Of a DNA stretch of 64,000 bases, positions 48,103 to 56,759 are shown in pieces. Positions within the stretch are counted from its first letter, which is position 1, and every line of letters starts with the position of its first letter. The notes under the pieces were generated by a model. The model saw nothing but the letters and a program-made list of their open reading frames with translations. It was not told the DNA's origin and made no database searches. The DNA is from Tatlockia sp. GTDB taxonomy: Bacteria > Pseudomonadota > Gammaproteobacteria > Legionellales > Legionellaceae. Both the position numbers and the translations under genes were made by a program. Location of the stretch: positions 22,471-86,470 of the forward strand of contig JACCVV010000054.1 of the NCBI GenBank assembly GCA_013697955.1. Direction: 5' to 3'.

Positions 48103-48123
48103 TTGTCACTGACAAAGTGACAA
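48103..48123. promoter_or_regulatory. Dyad operator candidate TTGTCAC-N7-GTGACAA
   Basis: A perfect 7-bp inverted repeat lies just upstream of the -35 box and overlaps a second dyad (TTTGTCA/TGACAAA). Further TGTCA and GTGAC copies occur at 48081-48096. It lies between the divergent maf and 51-residue genes and could be bound by the KfrA-like protein. Confidence 0.5.
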
Positions 48124-48187
48124 TAATTTTCTTTTTAAATAATCTAAGCCAAGGTTAAAATGAAATATTTATTCAAAAGAGATGTCA

Positions 48188-48778
48188 ATGAAAATATATC
48201 TAGCATCAAAAAGTCCCAGGCGACAGGAACTACTCTCTCAAATGGATATCCCTTTCGAGTTATTAATTGTCGATACTCCTGAAATTTTTCAGCCTGGTGA
48301 AAGTCCAAATGAATACTCCATTAGAGTAACTACGGAAAAGCTAAATGCCGCCTTACAAAAATTAATATCAGAAAAATTGCCGGTTAGACCAATCCTATGC
48401 GCTGACACTGAAGTTATTCTTGATGGAAAAATTTTAGGCAAACCGGGGGATTTGAATGAAGCCTTTAATATGATTAAAAGCTACTCAGGCCGTAGCCATG
48501 AGGTTATCACTACTGTTGCTATTAATTTTTTGAGTTATCAAAAGACACGGACGCATTCAACAATTGTAACCTTTGCCCCAATTCCAGACGAAAACATTCA
48601 ACATTATCTGGACACCTGTGAGTACAAAGATAAAGCGGGAGGTTATGCCATACAAAGCTATATTGGTCAGTTCATCTCACGCATTGAAGGGTGTTTTTTT
48701 TCAGTAATGGGCTTGCCATTAAACACCGTTAGGGAATTATTAAAGGATCTTAGGGAACAAAATTCAGATCCAGACTAA
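48188..48778 (+). CDS. maf: Maf-like nucleoside triphosphate pyrophosphatase
   Basis: This 196-residue house-cleaning enzyme hydrolyses dTTP/UTP or modified nucleotides. It carries the motifs LASKSPRRQELL (~5-16), CADTEVILDG (catalytic Asp ~70), LGKPGD and YKDKAGGYAIQ. The ATG at 48188 is preceded by AAGAG six bases upstream. Another ATG two codons earlier touches that site. It is divergent from the small regulatory unit and convergent with rlpA. Confidence 0.9.
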   Translation: MKIYLASKSPRRQELLSQMDIPFELLIVDTPEIFQPGESPNEYSIRVTTEKLNAALQKLISEKLPVRPILCADTEVILDGKILGKPGDLNEAFNMIKSYSGRSHEVITTVAINFLSYQKTRTHSTIVTFAPIPDENIQHYLDTCEYKDKAGGYAIQSYIGQFISRIEGCFFSVMGLPLNTVRELLKDLREQNSDPD

Positions 48779-48800
48779 AACTAGAAATATTTGTTCCCAA

Positions 48801-49583
48801 TTATTGTAATAAAGTAAAGGACCCTTTAACTCCATTTGATGTCAGTTTAGCTTTCAAATTTTCAGACATTTTTCTAGTAGCAAAAGGGCCTACCTTAACA
48901 ACATAATGTTTGGATAATTTTTCAACGGTAACAGGAGATGGAGTCAATTTAGCAAGTTTAGTCTTTAAAGACGCTGCCGAATTTGCCAAACTATACGCGC
49001 CAGCTTGTAGATAATAATGGGCTACCTGTTTTCCAGTTGTCAAAGCCTCTATCTCCACTAATGCAGTACCGCTTGGGAACACGCCTAACTTTGTCGCCGC
49101 CGCGTAAGACAAATCAATCACACGATCGGAATGAAAGGGTCCACGATCATTTATTTTTACAATTGCGACCCTGCCATTTTGTAAATTTTTAACTCTCACA
49201 TAACTGGGCAAGGGTAGAGTTTTATGTGCAGCCGTCATTGCGTACATGTCGTATTTATCGCCACTGGAAGTGCGTTGTTGATGAAATTTAGTCCCATACC
49301 AGGATGCGATACCTCGGACTTTGTATCCACCTGAACTCTTCATCACTTTATACACTTTGCCATCGACGACATAAGACCCGGGATTTCCGTATCGGCTATA
49401 AGGTTCGTTTTTAGGTGTTGGCTCTTTAAAAAAAATGGGTATCGGACCTTTTGGTGCCCCATCCTTAATTTCAGCTGCACGAGAATTTCCAGATGGTCGA
49501 CCGGCAGAATGGTTTGAATGCTTAGGATTTGTAGCACAGCTTGTAAGGAAGGCTAATAAGAAAAAGGGATAGATAAAATTCAT
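48801..49583 (-). CDS. rlpA: RlpA septal lytic transglycosylase lipoprotein
   Basis: RlpA cleaves naked glycan strands at the septum. The 260 residues have a lipoprotein signal (FFLLAFLTSCATN, Cys ~16), the double-psi beta-barrel domain at ~85-180 (GIASWYGTKFHQQRTSSGDKY with MTAAHKTLPLPSYVRVKN and INDRGPFHSDRVIDLS) and a C-terminal SPOR domain at ~185-260. It is divergent from dacA, its usual neighbour. Confidence 0.93.
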   Translation of the reverse strand: MNFIYPFFLLAFLTSCATNPKHSNHSAGRPSGNSRAAEIKDGAPKGPIPIFFKEPTPKNEPYSRYGNPGSYVVDGKVYKVMKSSGGYKVRGIASWYGTKFHQQRTSSGDKYDMYAMTAAHKTLPLPSYVRVKNLQNGRVAIVKINDRGPFHSDRVIDLSYAAATKLGVFPSGTALVEIEALTTGKQVAHYYLQAGAYSLANSAASLKTKLAKLTPSPVTVEKLSKHYVVKVGPFATRKMSENLKAKLTSNGVKGSFTLLQ

Positions 49584-49752
49584 TATTCACTCTGAACAAT
49601 TTTTTCCCTAATATATACAAAGCCATTATAGATTGAAATAGTTCTGCTCGTGGATATTTATAGTTTTCACAAGGATAAAATCCAATATTGTATAAATTAT
49701 AACCATTAAGCGCTTGGATCATACTTAAATTAAATTTTAGTCATATAGCTAT

Positions 49753-49782
49753 TTGGTTGCGGCAAGTTGGCTGTGATAAGAT
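49753..49782 (+). promoter_or_regulatory. Promoter of dacA
   Basis: TTGGTT and TAAGAT are separated by 18 bp, 30 bp before the dacA ATG. Confidence 0.5.
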
Positions 49783-49812
49783 GTCTGAATTTTGTAATAT
49801 GAGTATAAAACC

Positions 49813-51045
49813 ATGAAGTTATCTTTTTCAAAATGCAGGCTATTTTTAATTATTACCCTCTTCATCAAATCTGGACTTTTCTATGCTTCTGCAGGAATGC
49901 TGTCTAATGCTAGTTTAGCACCTAGCCTGACTCCTACTTCCCCGGTATCTAATAAACCATTAATCACTCCTTCACCGCCCTCCTTGAATGCTAAAGCTTA
50001 TATATTGATCGATGTTAATAGTGGCAAAATTATTGCTGAAAAAAACTCTGATGAGAAATTAGCACCTGCAAGCCTTACAAAAATGATGACTTTGTTTGTG
50101 ATCTCTAATGCCTTACATAATGAACAAATTCATTTATCGGATAATGTGCATATTAGCCGAGATGCCTGGAAGACTGGCGGTTCCCGCATGTTTATTAAAG
50201 AAGGTCAACAGGTGTCGATTGAAGATTTGCTCAAAGGAATTATTGTCGATTCTGGAAATGATGCCTGCGTTGCAATGGCTGAACACCTAGGTGGTTCGGA
50301 GCCAGGATTTGCTGAGATTATGAACCAGCAGGCGAAAGATCTCGGCATGCTAAATAGCCATTTTACTGATAGCACAGGCCTACCGGATCCTAATCTATAT
50401 ACAACTGCAAAAGATCTGGCAATTCTTGGACGTGCTTTAATAAACAATTATCCTCAGTATTACCATTGGTATAAACAGAAATGGTTCACCTACAATGGTA
50501 TTCGACAACCTAACCGTAACCGTCTTCTGTGGCGTGATAGCCAGGTTGATGGTGTAAAAACAGGTCATACAAGCGAAGCTGGATTTTGTTTAGTCTCTTC
50601 AGCTAAACGTGAAAATATGCGCTTGCTTGCTGTAGTAATGGGCTCGCCTTCAGAATCCGCAAGAGCAGATGATAGTGAACGTTTGCTCAATTATGGCTTT
50701 CGTTTTTTTGAAACTCATGAACTTTATAAAGCAGGCCAAGCTATAACAGATATGCCCGTTTACAAAGGATTAGCCGATAAATTATCAATAGGATTAAGGG
50801 ACGCACAATATATTACCATCCCGAGCGGTCAGTACCAAAGACTTAGCATTAATACGAAAATTCCTGGAACACTACAAGCACCTATTGCTAAGGGTGATAA
50901 GGTGGGTGAGTTAGTAATCCAGTTTGATAATAATATTATCGGAAGCTATCCTGTTTATGCGATGCAAGAAATACCCAAGGGCGGAATTTACACTAGAATG
51001 AAAGATTCAATTCGCTTAACTTTTAGCAACTGGTTTAGTTCATAA
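49813..51045 (+). CDS. dacA: D-alanyl-D-alanine carboxypeptidase (PBP5/6 family)
   Basis: DacA trims the terminal D-Ala from peptidoglycan stem peptides. It has a signal peptide (~1-28), a Pro/Ser-rich linker, the SxxK motif in LAPASLTKMMTLFV (~94), SGN in VDSGNDACVAM (~155) and KTG in GVKTGHTSEAGFCL (~257). A C-terminal PBP5 beta-domain and an amphipathic anchor (RMKDSIRLTFSNWFSS) complete 410 residues. It is followed by the D-amino-acid aminotransferase, ybeD and lipB as one transcription unit. Confidence 0.95.
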   Translation: MKLSFSKCRLFLIITLFIKSGLFYASAGMLSNASLAPSLTPTSPVSNKPLITPSPPSLNAKAYILIDVNSGKIIAEKNSDEKLAPASLTKMMTLFVISNALHNEQIHLSDNVHISRDAWKTGGSRMFIKEGQQVSIEDLLKGIIVDSGNDACVAMAEHLGGSEPGFAEIMNQQAKDLGMLNSHFTDSTGLPDPNLYTTAKDLAILGRALINNYPQYYHWYKQKWFTYNGIRQPNRNRLLWRDSQVDGVKTGHTSEAGFCLVSSAKRENMRLLAVVMGSPSESARADDSERLLNYGFRFFETHELYKAGQAITDMPVYKGLADKLSIGLRDAQYITIPSGQYQRLSINTKIPGTLQAPIAKGDKVGELVIQFDNNIIGSYPVYAMQEIPKGGIYTRMKDSIRLTFSNWFSS

Positions 51046-51054
51046 GGTAAAATT

Positions 51055-51900
51055 ATGACACAGATTGTTTATCTCAATGGTAAGTACTGCGAAGCTAATG
51101 AGGCAAAAATATCAATCTTTGATCGTGGGTTTCTATTTGCTGATTCAATTTATGAAATAGCTCCAGTTTACCAAGGCCGCCTTTTTTATCTGGACAAACA
51201 TCTACAAAGACTGGCATCCAGCTTGGAAAAAGCAAGAATTCCTGCTCCTAAACTTGACTGGGCATCTATTTTTAATAATCTGATTGAGCGCAATGGTGGT
51301 GGAGACTTACAAATCTATTTACAGGTCACTCGAGGTAATTCAGGTGGTCGACAATTGGAATTTCCTACAGATATTGAGCCTACTGTTATCGCTTACACTC
51401 TACATCTCCCCTATCCTACTATCGATGTTCAAAAAAAAGGGATGTATGTAGAGCTTGTAAATGATATTCGTTGGTTACGTTGTGACATAAAATCGACAGC
51501 TATGATAGCTAATGTCCTAATGAATGATGATGCTGTTACAAAAGGAGCAGCTACAGCAGTTTTAGTGAGGGATGGTTTATTGATTGAAGGTAGTGCATCT
51601 AACCTATTCCTTGTCGACAAAAACGGCACCATAAAAACTCCTCCCTTAAATAATTTATGCCTACCTGGAGTTACAAGGCAGGTAACAATTGAGCTGATTA
51701 GGGACTTGGCCTGGCCTTTAGAAGAAAAAGAAATTCCTGCAGAGTCAATTTTTGACGCTGAAGAAGTCTGGATAACCAGCACTACAAAAGAAGTATTTCC
51801 TGTTACCAAGGTAAATGAAGTAATCATTGGCAATGGAAATTCAGGTAAATACTGGTGTCAAATTAACGAAAAATTTCAACTTTTAAAACAACGCCTATGA
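51055..51900 (+). CDS. dat: D-amino acid aminotransferase (class IV, PLP)
   Basis: The fold-type IV aminotransferase has 281 residues, with ISIFDRGFLFADSIYEIAPVY at ~21-41, the PLP Lys in CDIKSTAMIANVLMN (~145), a Glu in GLLIEGSASNLFLV and WITSTTKEVFPV. The motif pattern fits D-amino acid transaminase more than the branched-chain enzyme. It would interconvert D-Ala and D-Glu, consistent with the position after a peptidoglycan carboxypeptidase. It overlaps the next gene by four bases. Confidence 0.88.
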   Translation: MTQIVYLNGKYCEANEAKISIFDRGFLFADSIYEIAPVYQGRLFYLDKHLQRLASSLEKARIPAPKLDWASIFNNLIERNGGGDLQIYLQVTRGNSGGRQLEFPTDIEPTVIAYTLHLPYPTIDVQKKGMYVELVNDIRWLRCDIKSTAMIANVLMNDDAVTKGAATAVLVRDGLLIEGSASNLFLVDKNGTIKTPPLNNLCLPGVTRQVTIELIRDLAWPLEEKEIPAESIFDAEEVWITSTTKEVFPVTKVNEVIIGNGNSGKYWCQINEKFQLLKQRL

Positions 51901-52163
51901 CTGATAAAGAAACCCTAATACAATTTCCCTGTCATTTTCCTATTAAAATAATAGGAAAAAACAGCAAAGATTTTGCTGACGATATTAAAGCAATCACTCT
52001 TCAACATTTTCCCGACACGGCAGATTCCGCTATTGTCTGCCAGGAAAGTCAAAAAGGAAATTATTTATCCATTACTGTGACTATATTTGTACATACCCAA
52101 GATGCCCTCGACGAGCTTTATGGCGAGTTAACAAAGCATCCCGATATTAAAATGGTATTATGA
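51897..52163 (+). CDS. ybeD: YbeD/DUF493 family protein
   Basis: This 88-residue ferredoxin-fold protein begins with [19 protein letters not shown] and ends [10 protein letters not shown], typical of YbeD. Its function is unproven. In enterics it is placed, as here, between dacA and lipB, and a regulatory role in lipoate metabolism has been suggested. It overlaps both neighbours by four bases. Confidence 0.92.
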   Translation: MTDKETLIQFPCHFPIKIIGKNSKDFADDIKAITLQHFPDTADSAIVCQESQKGNYLSITVTIFVHTQDALDELYGELTKHPDIKMVL

Positions 52164-52783
52164 TGATTACTATCCGGAATCTTGGCATGCAATCATACCT
52201 CCCTACTTGGGAAAATATGAAGCAGTTTACCCAGCTAAGAACTGAGTCAACTGTTGATGAACTGTGGTTGCTTGAGCATCCTGCTGTTTATACTCAAGGC
52301 CAAGCTGGTAAAGCTGAACACATTTTAAACCCCAACTCAATTCCAGTCATAAAATCAGATAGAGGCGGGCAAGTTACCTATCATGGACCCGGTCAACTGG
52401 TTGCTTATGTTTTATTGGATATTCAACGCAGAAAGCTCGGAATAAGAACATTAGTATCTCAGTTGGAGGAAATCTTGATAAATGTGCTAGACCATCTTCA
52501 AATCAAAGGATCTACACAATGCGGCGCACCAGGAGTTTATGTTGATGAAAAAAAAATTGCATCAATTGGACTACGGGTAAAAAATGGCCGTACTTACCAT
52601 GGAATTGCTCTTAATGTAGCAATGGATTTAGCTCCTTTTACCGGCATCAATCCTTGTGGCTTTGCAAAACTTAAAATGACCCAGATAAGCGATTATGCCC
52701 CTGATGCAAATATTGAAACTGTCTCTAGAATACTGACTGATAGTTTTATTTCCCGGTTAGGAAACAATGCATCTATTTACTGA
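52160..52783 (+). CDS. lipB: Octanoyl-[acyl-carrier-protein]:protein octanoyltransferase
   Basis: LipB transfers the octanoyl group from ACP to lipoyl domains. The 207 residues contain [31 protein letters not shown] (~74-92), the catalytic Lys in [16 protein letters not shown] (~135) and Cys in [14 protein letters not shown] (~169). A second ATG one codon later is equally possible. The gene is embedded in the dacA operon and overlaps the DedA-type gene by 17 bp. Confidence 0.95.
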   Translation: MMITIRNLGMQSYLPTWENMKQFTQLRTESTVDELWLLEHPAVYTQGQAGKAEHILNPNSIPVIKSDRGGQVTYHGPGQLVAYVLLDIQRRKLGIRTLVSQLEEILINVLDHLQIKGSTQCGAPGVYVDEKKIASIGLRVKNGRTYHGIALNVAMDLAPFTGINPCGFAKLKMTQISDYAPDANIETVSRILTDSFISRLGNNASIY

Positions 52784-54806
52784 TTACATTCAACCCTTAA
52801 CGATTTGGCTTTACGATCATCCTCACTATGCCTTGCTGATTGCTTTTTTAATCTCTTTCTCTGAATCACTGGCGATTGTTGGCAGCATTATTCCCGGTTC
52901 AGTGACTATGACTGCATTAGGCATTCTCGCAGGCGCCGGTGTCATGCGAATTGATTTGACTCTTTTAGCAGCAACTTTAGGCGCAATTGCCGGTGATGGC
53001 GCAAGCTATATGTTAGGTTATATTTATTCGGATCGGCTTACAAAGATGTGGCCTTTTAAACGGTATCCGACCTGGCTTGCTTATGGTAAAGAGTATTTCG
53101 CACGTCATGGAGGAAAATCGGTCCTAATTGGCCGCTTTGTTGGCCCCTTGCGATCAATTATTCCGGTTATTGCTGGCATGATGCATATGAGTCATCTTCG
53201 GTTTTATGTGGCTAATATTATTTCGGCTATTGTCTGGTCTTTTCTTTATGTCATGCCAGGGGTTTTAATTGGTACGGCTAGTGCGGAATTATCCCCTGAA
53301 ATTGCAACCCGTCTATTTGTAATCATTCTAATTATACTCGGTGCCATATGGCTAATAAGCGTTGGCTTAAAATGGTTATTCGTACGCCTTAACCGCTTGA
53401 TGTCCATCCGTTTTCACAGATTCTGGTTATGGGCAGTTCATCATTCTTATTCCAGGAAAATAGCTGAAACACTGACACCACCCAATGAGAAAAATCATTA
53501 TGCTACAGCAGTTCTATTTCTCCTGTTCGTTTTATCCACCTTTCTGTTTTTTGTCATCTCTATATTGGTTTTTAATGAGGATTGGCTAGATATTTTAAAT
53601 CAAAGTACTAATTTATTTTTTCAAAGCCTAAGAACAAATTCCTTCGATGCTTTCTTCATAATTCTTTCTCAGTTGACTAGTCCTTTAACGCTAATCACCT
53701 TATTTATTGCCGTAGTCATTGCTACTATCTATCATCGTGATTGGCGTACTTTGGTTTATTGGCTTAGTCTTTGTATCTTTTCTGTTTTAATTCTAATTGT
53801 TCTGGACCTGCTTATTGAAAGCCCAAGACCTCAAGGAATTTTAAAAATTAAGAATAGCTCTTCATTTCCCATGTCTGGATTGACCTTGATTACAGCCTTT
53901 GGGGTTTCGTTCTTGTTATATATTAACTCCTTTAGCAAGTCTCGCTTTAAACACCTTATTAAAATTGCCCTTGCATCTTTTCTCCTGCTTGTTGGCTTAA
54001 GTCCTCTATATTTAGGCGATAATTGGCTCAGTGATATTCTGGGAGCTTATTTATGCGGATTAAGTTTAAGTTTAGGGCATTGGCTCTTCTATCGTCGATA
54101 CAAACCCCGCTCACACTATCAACCCCATGTTCCTTTAACAATTTTAGGTTTATTGTTGTTAACAACTTCCATTTCGGGCTTTTTAAATTACAAAAATTTA
54201 GCCCGCGGCCATCAGCCCTACTTTGCTAAATATGTTATGACCGATGACCTGTGGTGGAATCAAAATAGGCCTCTATTACCCATTTACCGGACAAATAGAA
54301 TTGGAAACAGAACCAGTCTTTTCAACATACAATATGCGGGTAAAATAAGCCATCTTGAGAATGCATTAACCAAATTTGGTTGGAAGAAACAAAAAGACTC
54401 TTTGCTCAATAAGATTTTAACTCGTGTAAGTGCTCCATCCTCGTCAGCGGAATTACCGTTAATGTCTCAACTTTATATTAATAAAAAACCGGTATTAGTG
54501 ATGATTTATGAGCCTAAAGAGGGTAACCCTATTCAGATTTTACGCATTTGGCATTCAAATTATAATTTAAAACATTTTAAACAGCCTGTTTGGCTTGGCT
54601 CAATACATCCTCGCGAAGTCAAATTTAATCCTTCCAAACTTCGAAAAAAATCGATTAATTTTATAAGCGATGCTCTGGAATCTTCATTATTTAATTTACG
54701 ACGGATGACCCTGCCTGCTCAGGAAAGTAAATTAAATTTATCTATTGAGGTTGAACCAGAACTATTGTTAATAAAAGAAAAATCAGAAGATTTAAAGGAT
54801 AACTAG
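52767..54806 (+). CDS. DedA - PAP2-like - LssY C-terminal fusion membrane protein
   Basis: The 679-residue polytopic protein has three parts. Residues ~1-205 are a DedA domain ([36 protein letters not shown]). Residues ~235-475 are a membrane domain in the position of a PAP2 phosphatase, and ~480-650 are a soluble LssY-type C-terminus ([21 protein letters not shown]). The PAP2 catalytic residues are missing: K(x6)RP is [13 protein letters not shown] is PMSGL and SRx5Hx3D is [12 protein letters not shown]. The phosphatase part is therefore probably inactive. Lipid flipping (DedA) may be the main role. It sits in the dacA-lipB unit. Confidence 0.85.
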   Translation: MHLFTDYIQPLTIWLYDHPHYALLIAFLISFSESLAIVGSIIPGSVTMTALGILAGAGVMRIDLTLLAATLGAIAGDGASYMLGYIYSDRLTKMWPFKRYPTWLAYGKEYFARHGGKSVLIGRFVGPLRSIIPVIAGMMHMSHLRFYVANIISAIVWSFLYVMPGVLIGTASAELSPEIATRLFVIILIILGAIWLISVGLKWLFVRLNRLMSIRFHRFWLWAVHHSYSRKIAETLTPPNEKNHYATAVLFLLFVLSTFLFFVISILVFNEDWLDILNQSTNLFFQSLRTNSFDAFFIILSQLTSPLTLITLFIAVVIATIYHRDWRTLVYWLSLCIFSVLILIVLDLLIESPRPQGILKIKNSSSFPMSGLTLITAFGVSFLLYINSFSKSRFKHLIKIALASFLLLVGLSPLYLGDNWLSDILGAYLCGLSLSLGHWLFYRRYKPRSHYQPHVPLTILGLLLLTTSISGFLNYKNLARGHQPYFAKYVMTDDLWWNQNRPLLPIYRTNRIGNRTSLFNIQYAGKISHLENALTKFGWKKQKDSLLNKILTRVSAPSSSAELPLMSQLYINKKPVLVMIYEPKEGNPIQILRIWHSNYNLKHFKQPVWLGSIHPREVKFNPSKLRKKSINFISDALESSLFNLRRMTLPAQESKLNLSIEVEPELLLIKEKSEDLKDN

Positions 54807-54894
54807 TTTAGTTTGGTTAAGCCGAGAAGACATCTCAATATCTCTGAGGTAAACTAGGGATTAAATACAACTCTTCTTTTAAGAAGGATTAATA

Positions 54895-55506
54895 ATGGCG
54901 CTTAATCTATTGGAATTAATACATCTATTGTTCCCGGTTTTAGGAGCTATTATCCTGTTTTTGGGTATTAAATTAAAAAGAAAAAATTTTATTATAATTG
55001 CTGTGTGGCTAAGTTTGTTTGCTCTTATTTTTCATTATCGCGATTCGGGTGGGGAAATATTAGGTAGTTATTTTAATTATTACCATGCAGGCATTTATAC
55101 TTTAAATCTTATTGTCCTTATCTCTTCTATTATTTATATTTTGCTAAGCTCAATTAGTGATCTAAGTTCTAAGCTAATTCGTTATTCTGCTGGTCTGATT
55201 TCCGCAGGGTTATTCACAGGTGCACTTCTTTTGGTGATAAATTTATGGATTAATGCTTCCTTTGTGGAAACCCGATTAGCTGGGACACCTATCTTACAAG
55301 TTGCGACATTTAATAAACAGCCATATTGCAGTTATAAATACGTATTTTACAAGGTAGGTACGGATAAAATAGTTTGGTTTATGTGCCCTAATCACTATGG
55401 TTTATTCCCCTCAGTAGGCCAACTTCATAGCGCACCCAATTTTGTGGTTAAGCAGTTACCTACACAATTACAAGGATTTTTTGAAGACTATTCTAAAGAA
55501 TTATAA
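54895..55506 (+). CDS. Hypothetical membrane protein
   Basis: The 203-residue protein is unknown to me. It has about four hydrophobic helices (LFPVLGAIILFLGIKL, FIIIAVWLSLFALIF, LNLIVLISSIIYILLSSI, SAGLFTGALLLVINLW) and a soluble C-terminal ~70 residues with two cysteines (PYCSYKYVF and WFMCPN). AAGAAGGA precedes the ATG by about eight bases. It lies between the DedA-type gene and an L,D-transpeptidase gene, but not overlapping either. Confidence 0.7.
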   Translation: MALNLLELIHLLFPVLGAIILFLGIKLKRKNFIIIAVWLSLFALIFHYRDSGGEILGSYFNYYHAGIYTLNLIVLISSIIYILLSSISDLSSKLIRYSAGLISAGLFTGALLLVINLWINASFVETRLAGTPILQVATFNKQPYCSYKYVFYKVGTDKIVWFMCPNHYGLFPSVGQLHSAPNFVVKQLPTQLQGFFEDYSKEL

Positions 55507-55634
55507 TGTGATAAAAATTAGAGCTAAGTTATTCAATATAAGGATTATTTAATGAAAATTTCTATTTATGGTGATAATTTGTCCTTCTGTCCCTTTTTTG
55601 CTAATATACCAAAAATTTTTTCCTTTAAATAATT

Positions 55635-56336
55635 ATGCGCTCCTGGCTTTTAATCTTATTTATGCTAGTTTTTGACCCCTCTTTTGCAATGATGGGTTCG
55701 AAATTGAATTGGGATAAGGCAGTTGATAACGCCATTATTAGATATGGATTGCGCACTGAACCAGAACTCATCCGTTTTTTCGCCAATGCTCATATTGCTT
55801 ATCCTCCTAAAGAAATAGCTTTATTGGCTTTTAAAAAAGAAAAACACATGGAGTTATGGGCAAAAGATGAAAATCAATCATGGCGTTTTATCCATAAATA
55901 CTCCTTAACCGCTTTTAGTGGACGTTTAGGTCCCAAATTAAAAGAACGAGATGGGCAAATTCCTGAGGGAATTTATCGACTGACTAGCTACAACCCCTTT
56001 AGCAGCATGCATTTATCGATGATGATAAATTATCCGAACAATTATGATCGTTTACAGGCTTCTAAGGATGGTCGCAGATACCTGGGCAATAATATTTTCT
56101 TGCACGGGCACTCTGTGTCAGTAGGATGTTTAGCAGTTGGCGACAAAGCTATCGATCAGCTCTTCTTACTTGCAAGACGCGTTGGTTTAAATAATACAAG
56201 AGTAATTATTGCCCCAAACGATTTACGTAATTCTAAACCTGCTACATCTACCTTTGCTCAACCAAGATGGTTACCAGATTTATATAAGCAAATTGCTGCG
56301 GCTTTAAATCAATTTCCTCGTAGTAGAATCGGATAA
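55635..56336 (+). CDS. L,D-transpeptidase, YafK-like
   Basis: This 233-residue secreted protein has a signal peptide (RSWLLILFMLVFDPSFA) and a divergent YkuD domain. Key parts are PKEIALLAFKKEKHMELWAK, QIPEGIYRL and the catalytic NIFLHGHSVSVGCLAVGD (Cys ~165). The pattern matches YafK/DpaA-type enzymes, some of which hydrolyse the link between Braun lipoprotein and peptidoglycan. Whether this one builds or removes crosslinks is open. Confidence 0.83.
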   Translation: MRSWLLILFMLVFDPSFAMMGSKLNWDKAVDNAIIRYGLRTEPELIRFFANAHIAYPPKEIALLAFKKEKHMELWAKDENQSWRFIHKYSLTAFSGRLGPKLKERDGQIPEGIYRLTSYNPFSSMHLSMMINYPNNYDRLQASKDGRRYLGNNIFLHGHSVSVGCLAVGDKAIDQLFLLARRVGLNNTRVIIAPNDLRNSKPATSTFAQPRWLPDLYKQIAAALNQFPRSRIG

Positions 56337-56365
56337 TTTTATTAGTTGAGCAAACACACATTTAA

Positions 56366-56400
56366 TAGAAAATAGAAGCTGACGAATTCTGTATTTTCTA
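56366..56400 (+). terminator. AT-rich hairpin after the YafK-like gene
   Basis: The perfect 9-bp arms TAGAAAATA/TATTTTCTA are extended inward by AGAA/TTCT with one bulge. It lies 29 bp after the stop. The stem is weak in G+C. Confidence 0.4.
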
Positions 56401-56586
56401 ATTTATTGAATACTTTAACTTGTTATAGGCAAGTAAATTTGCATTGACCAATCTTAAACTATAGACCTTTCTAAACCTGAGAAGGTTGGTAGTTAAAGTC
56501 ATAAAGTGAAAAAATCGCTTAAAAATTTTAACTTTAATTCAAACTCTGGTTACCATTGCAACAACTTTAAATGAGTTTGATGATAT

Positions 56587-56700
56587 TTAATGAAACGCTT
56601 TTTTAATCTCAATTGGTAGCGAATCGTGTAGCATCTCCGGCCTCGTATTGAGCAAATAAGCTCCTAAATCACTTCGTGTTGCAAAGTATACTTCGTAATA
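56587..56700 (-). pseudogene. Orphan C-terminal coding fragment beside the Tn3 end
   Basis: On the minus strand the frame reads YYEVYFATRSDLGAYLLNTR and continues for another 17 codons (ending IKKAFH) to a TAA at 56587. It has no start of its own. The frame runs on into the presumed transposon end at 56701. It looks like the 3' end of a gene cut by the insertion. I cannot name it and see no N-terminal half in the window. Confidence 0.4.
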
Positions 56701-56738
56701 GGGGTTTAGTTCAGGAAGGTACGAAATTTCCCAGAGCA
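56701..56738 (+). repeat. Tn3-family terminal inverted repeat (left end)
   Basis: The sequence starts GGGGT and carries TCAGGAA and TACGAAATTT in the order of Tn3-family 38-bp ends (compare the Tn1546 and Tn3 termini from memory). It lies 22 bp beyond the tnpA stop, the usual position. The preceding five bases, TAATA, could be a target duplication, but no direct copy was found in the window. Confidence 0.55.
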
Positions 56739-56759
56739 CCCCTGCAACCCTTTACTAGT

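Larger units (their letters stand above)
56337..56759. other. 423-bp gap: hairpin, orphan coding end and transposon terminus
   Basis: No complete gene is visible. It holds the hairpin at 56366-56400, an AT-rich stretch without signals (56401-56586), the orphan coding end (56587-56700) and the Tn3-type terminal repeat (56701-56738). Confidence 0.5.

Noticed and set aside
51429..51833. 134-residue minus-strand frame
   Set aside because: It is antisense to the D-amino acid aminotransferase gene and lacks any signal of its own.
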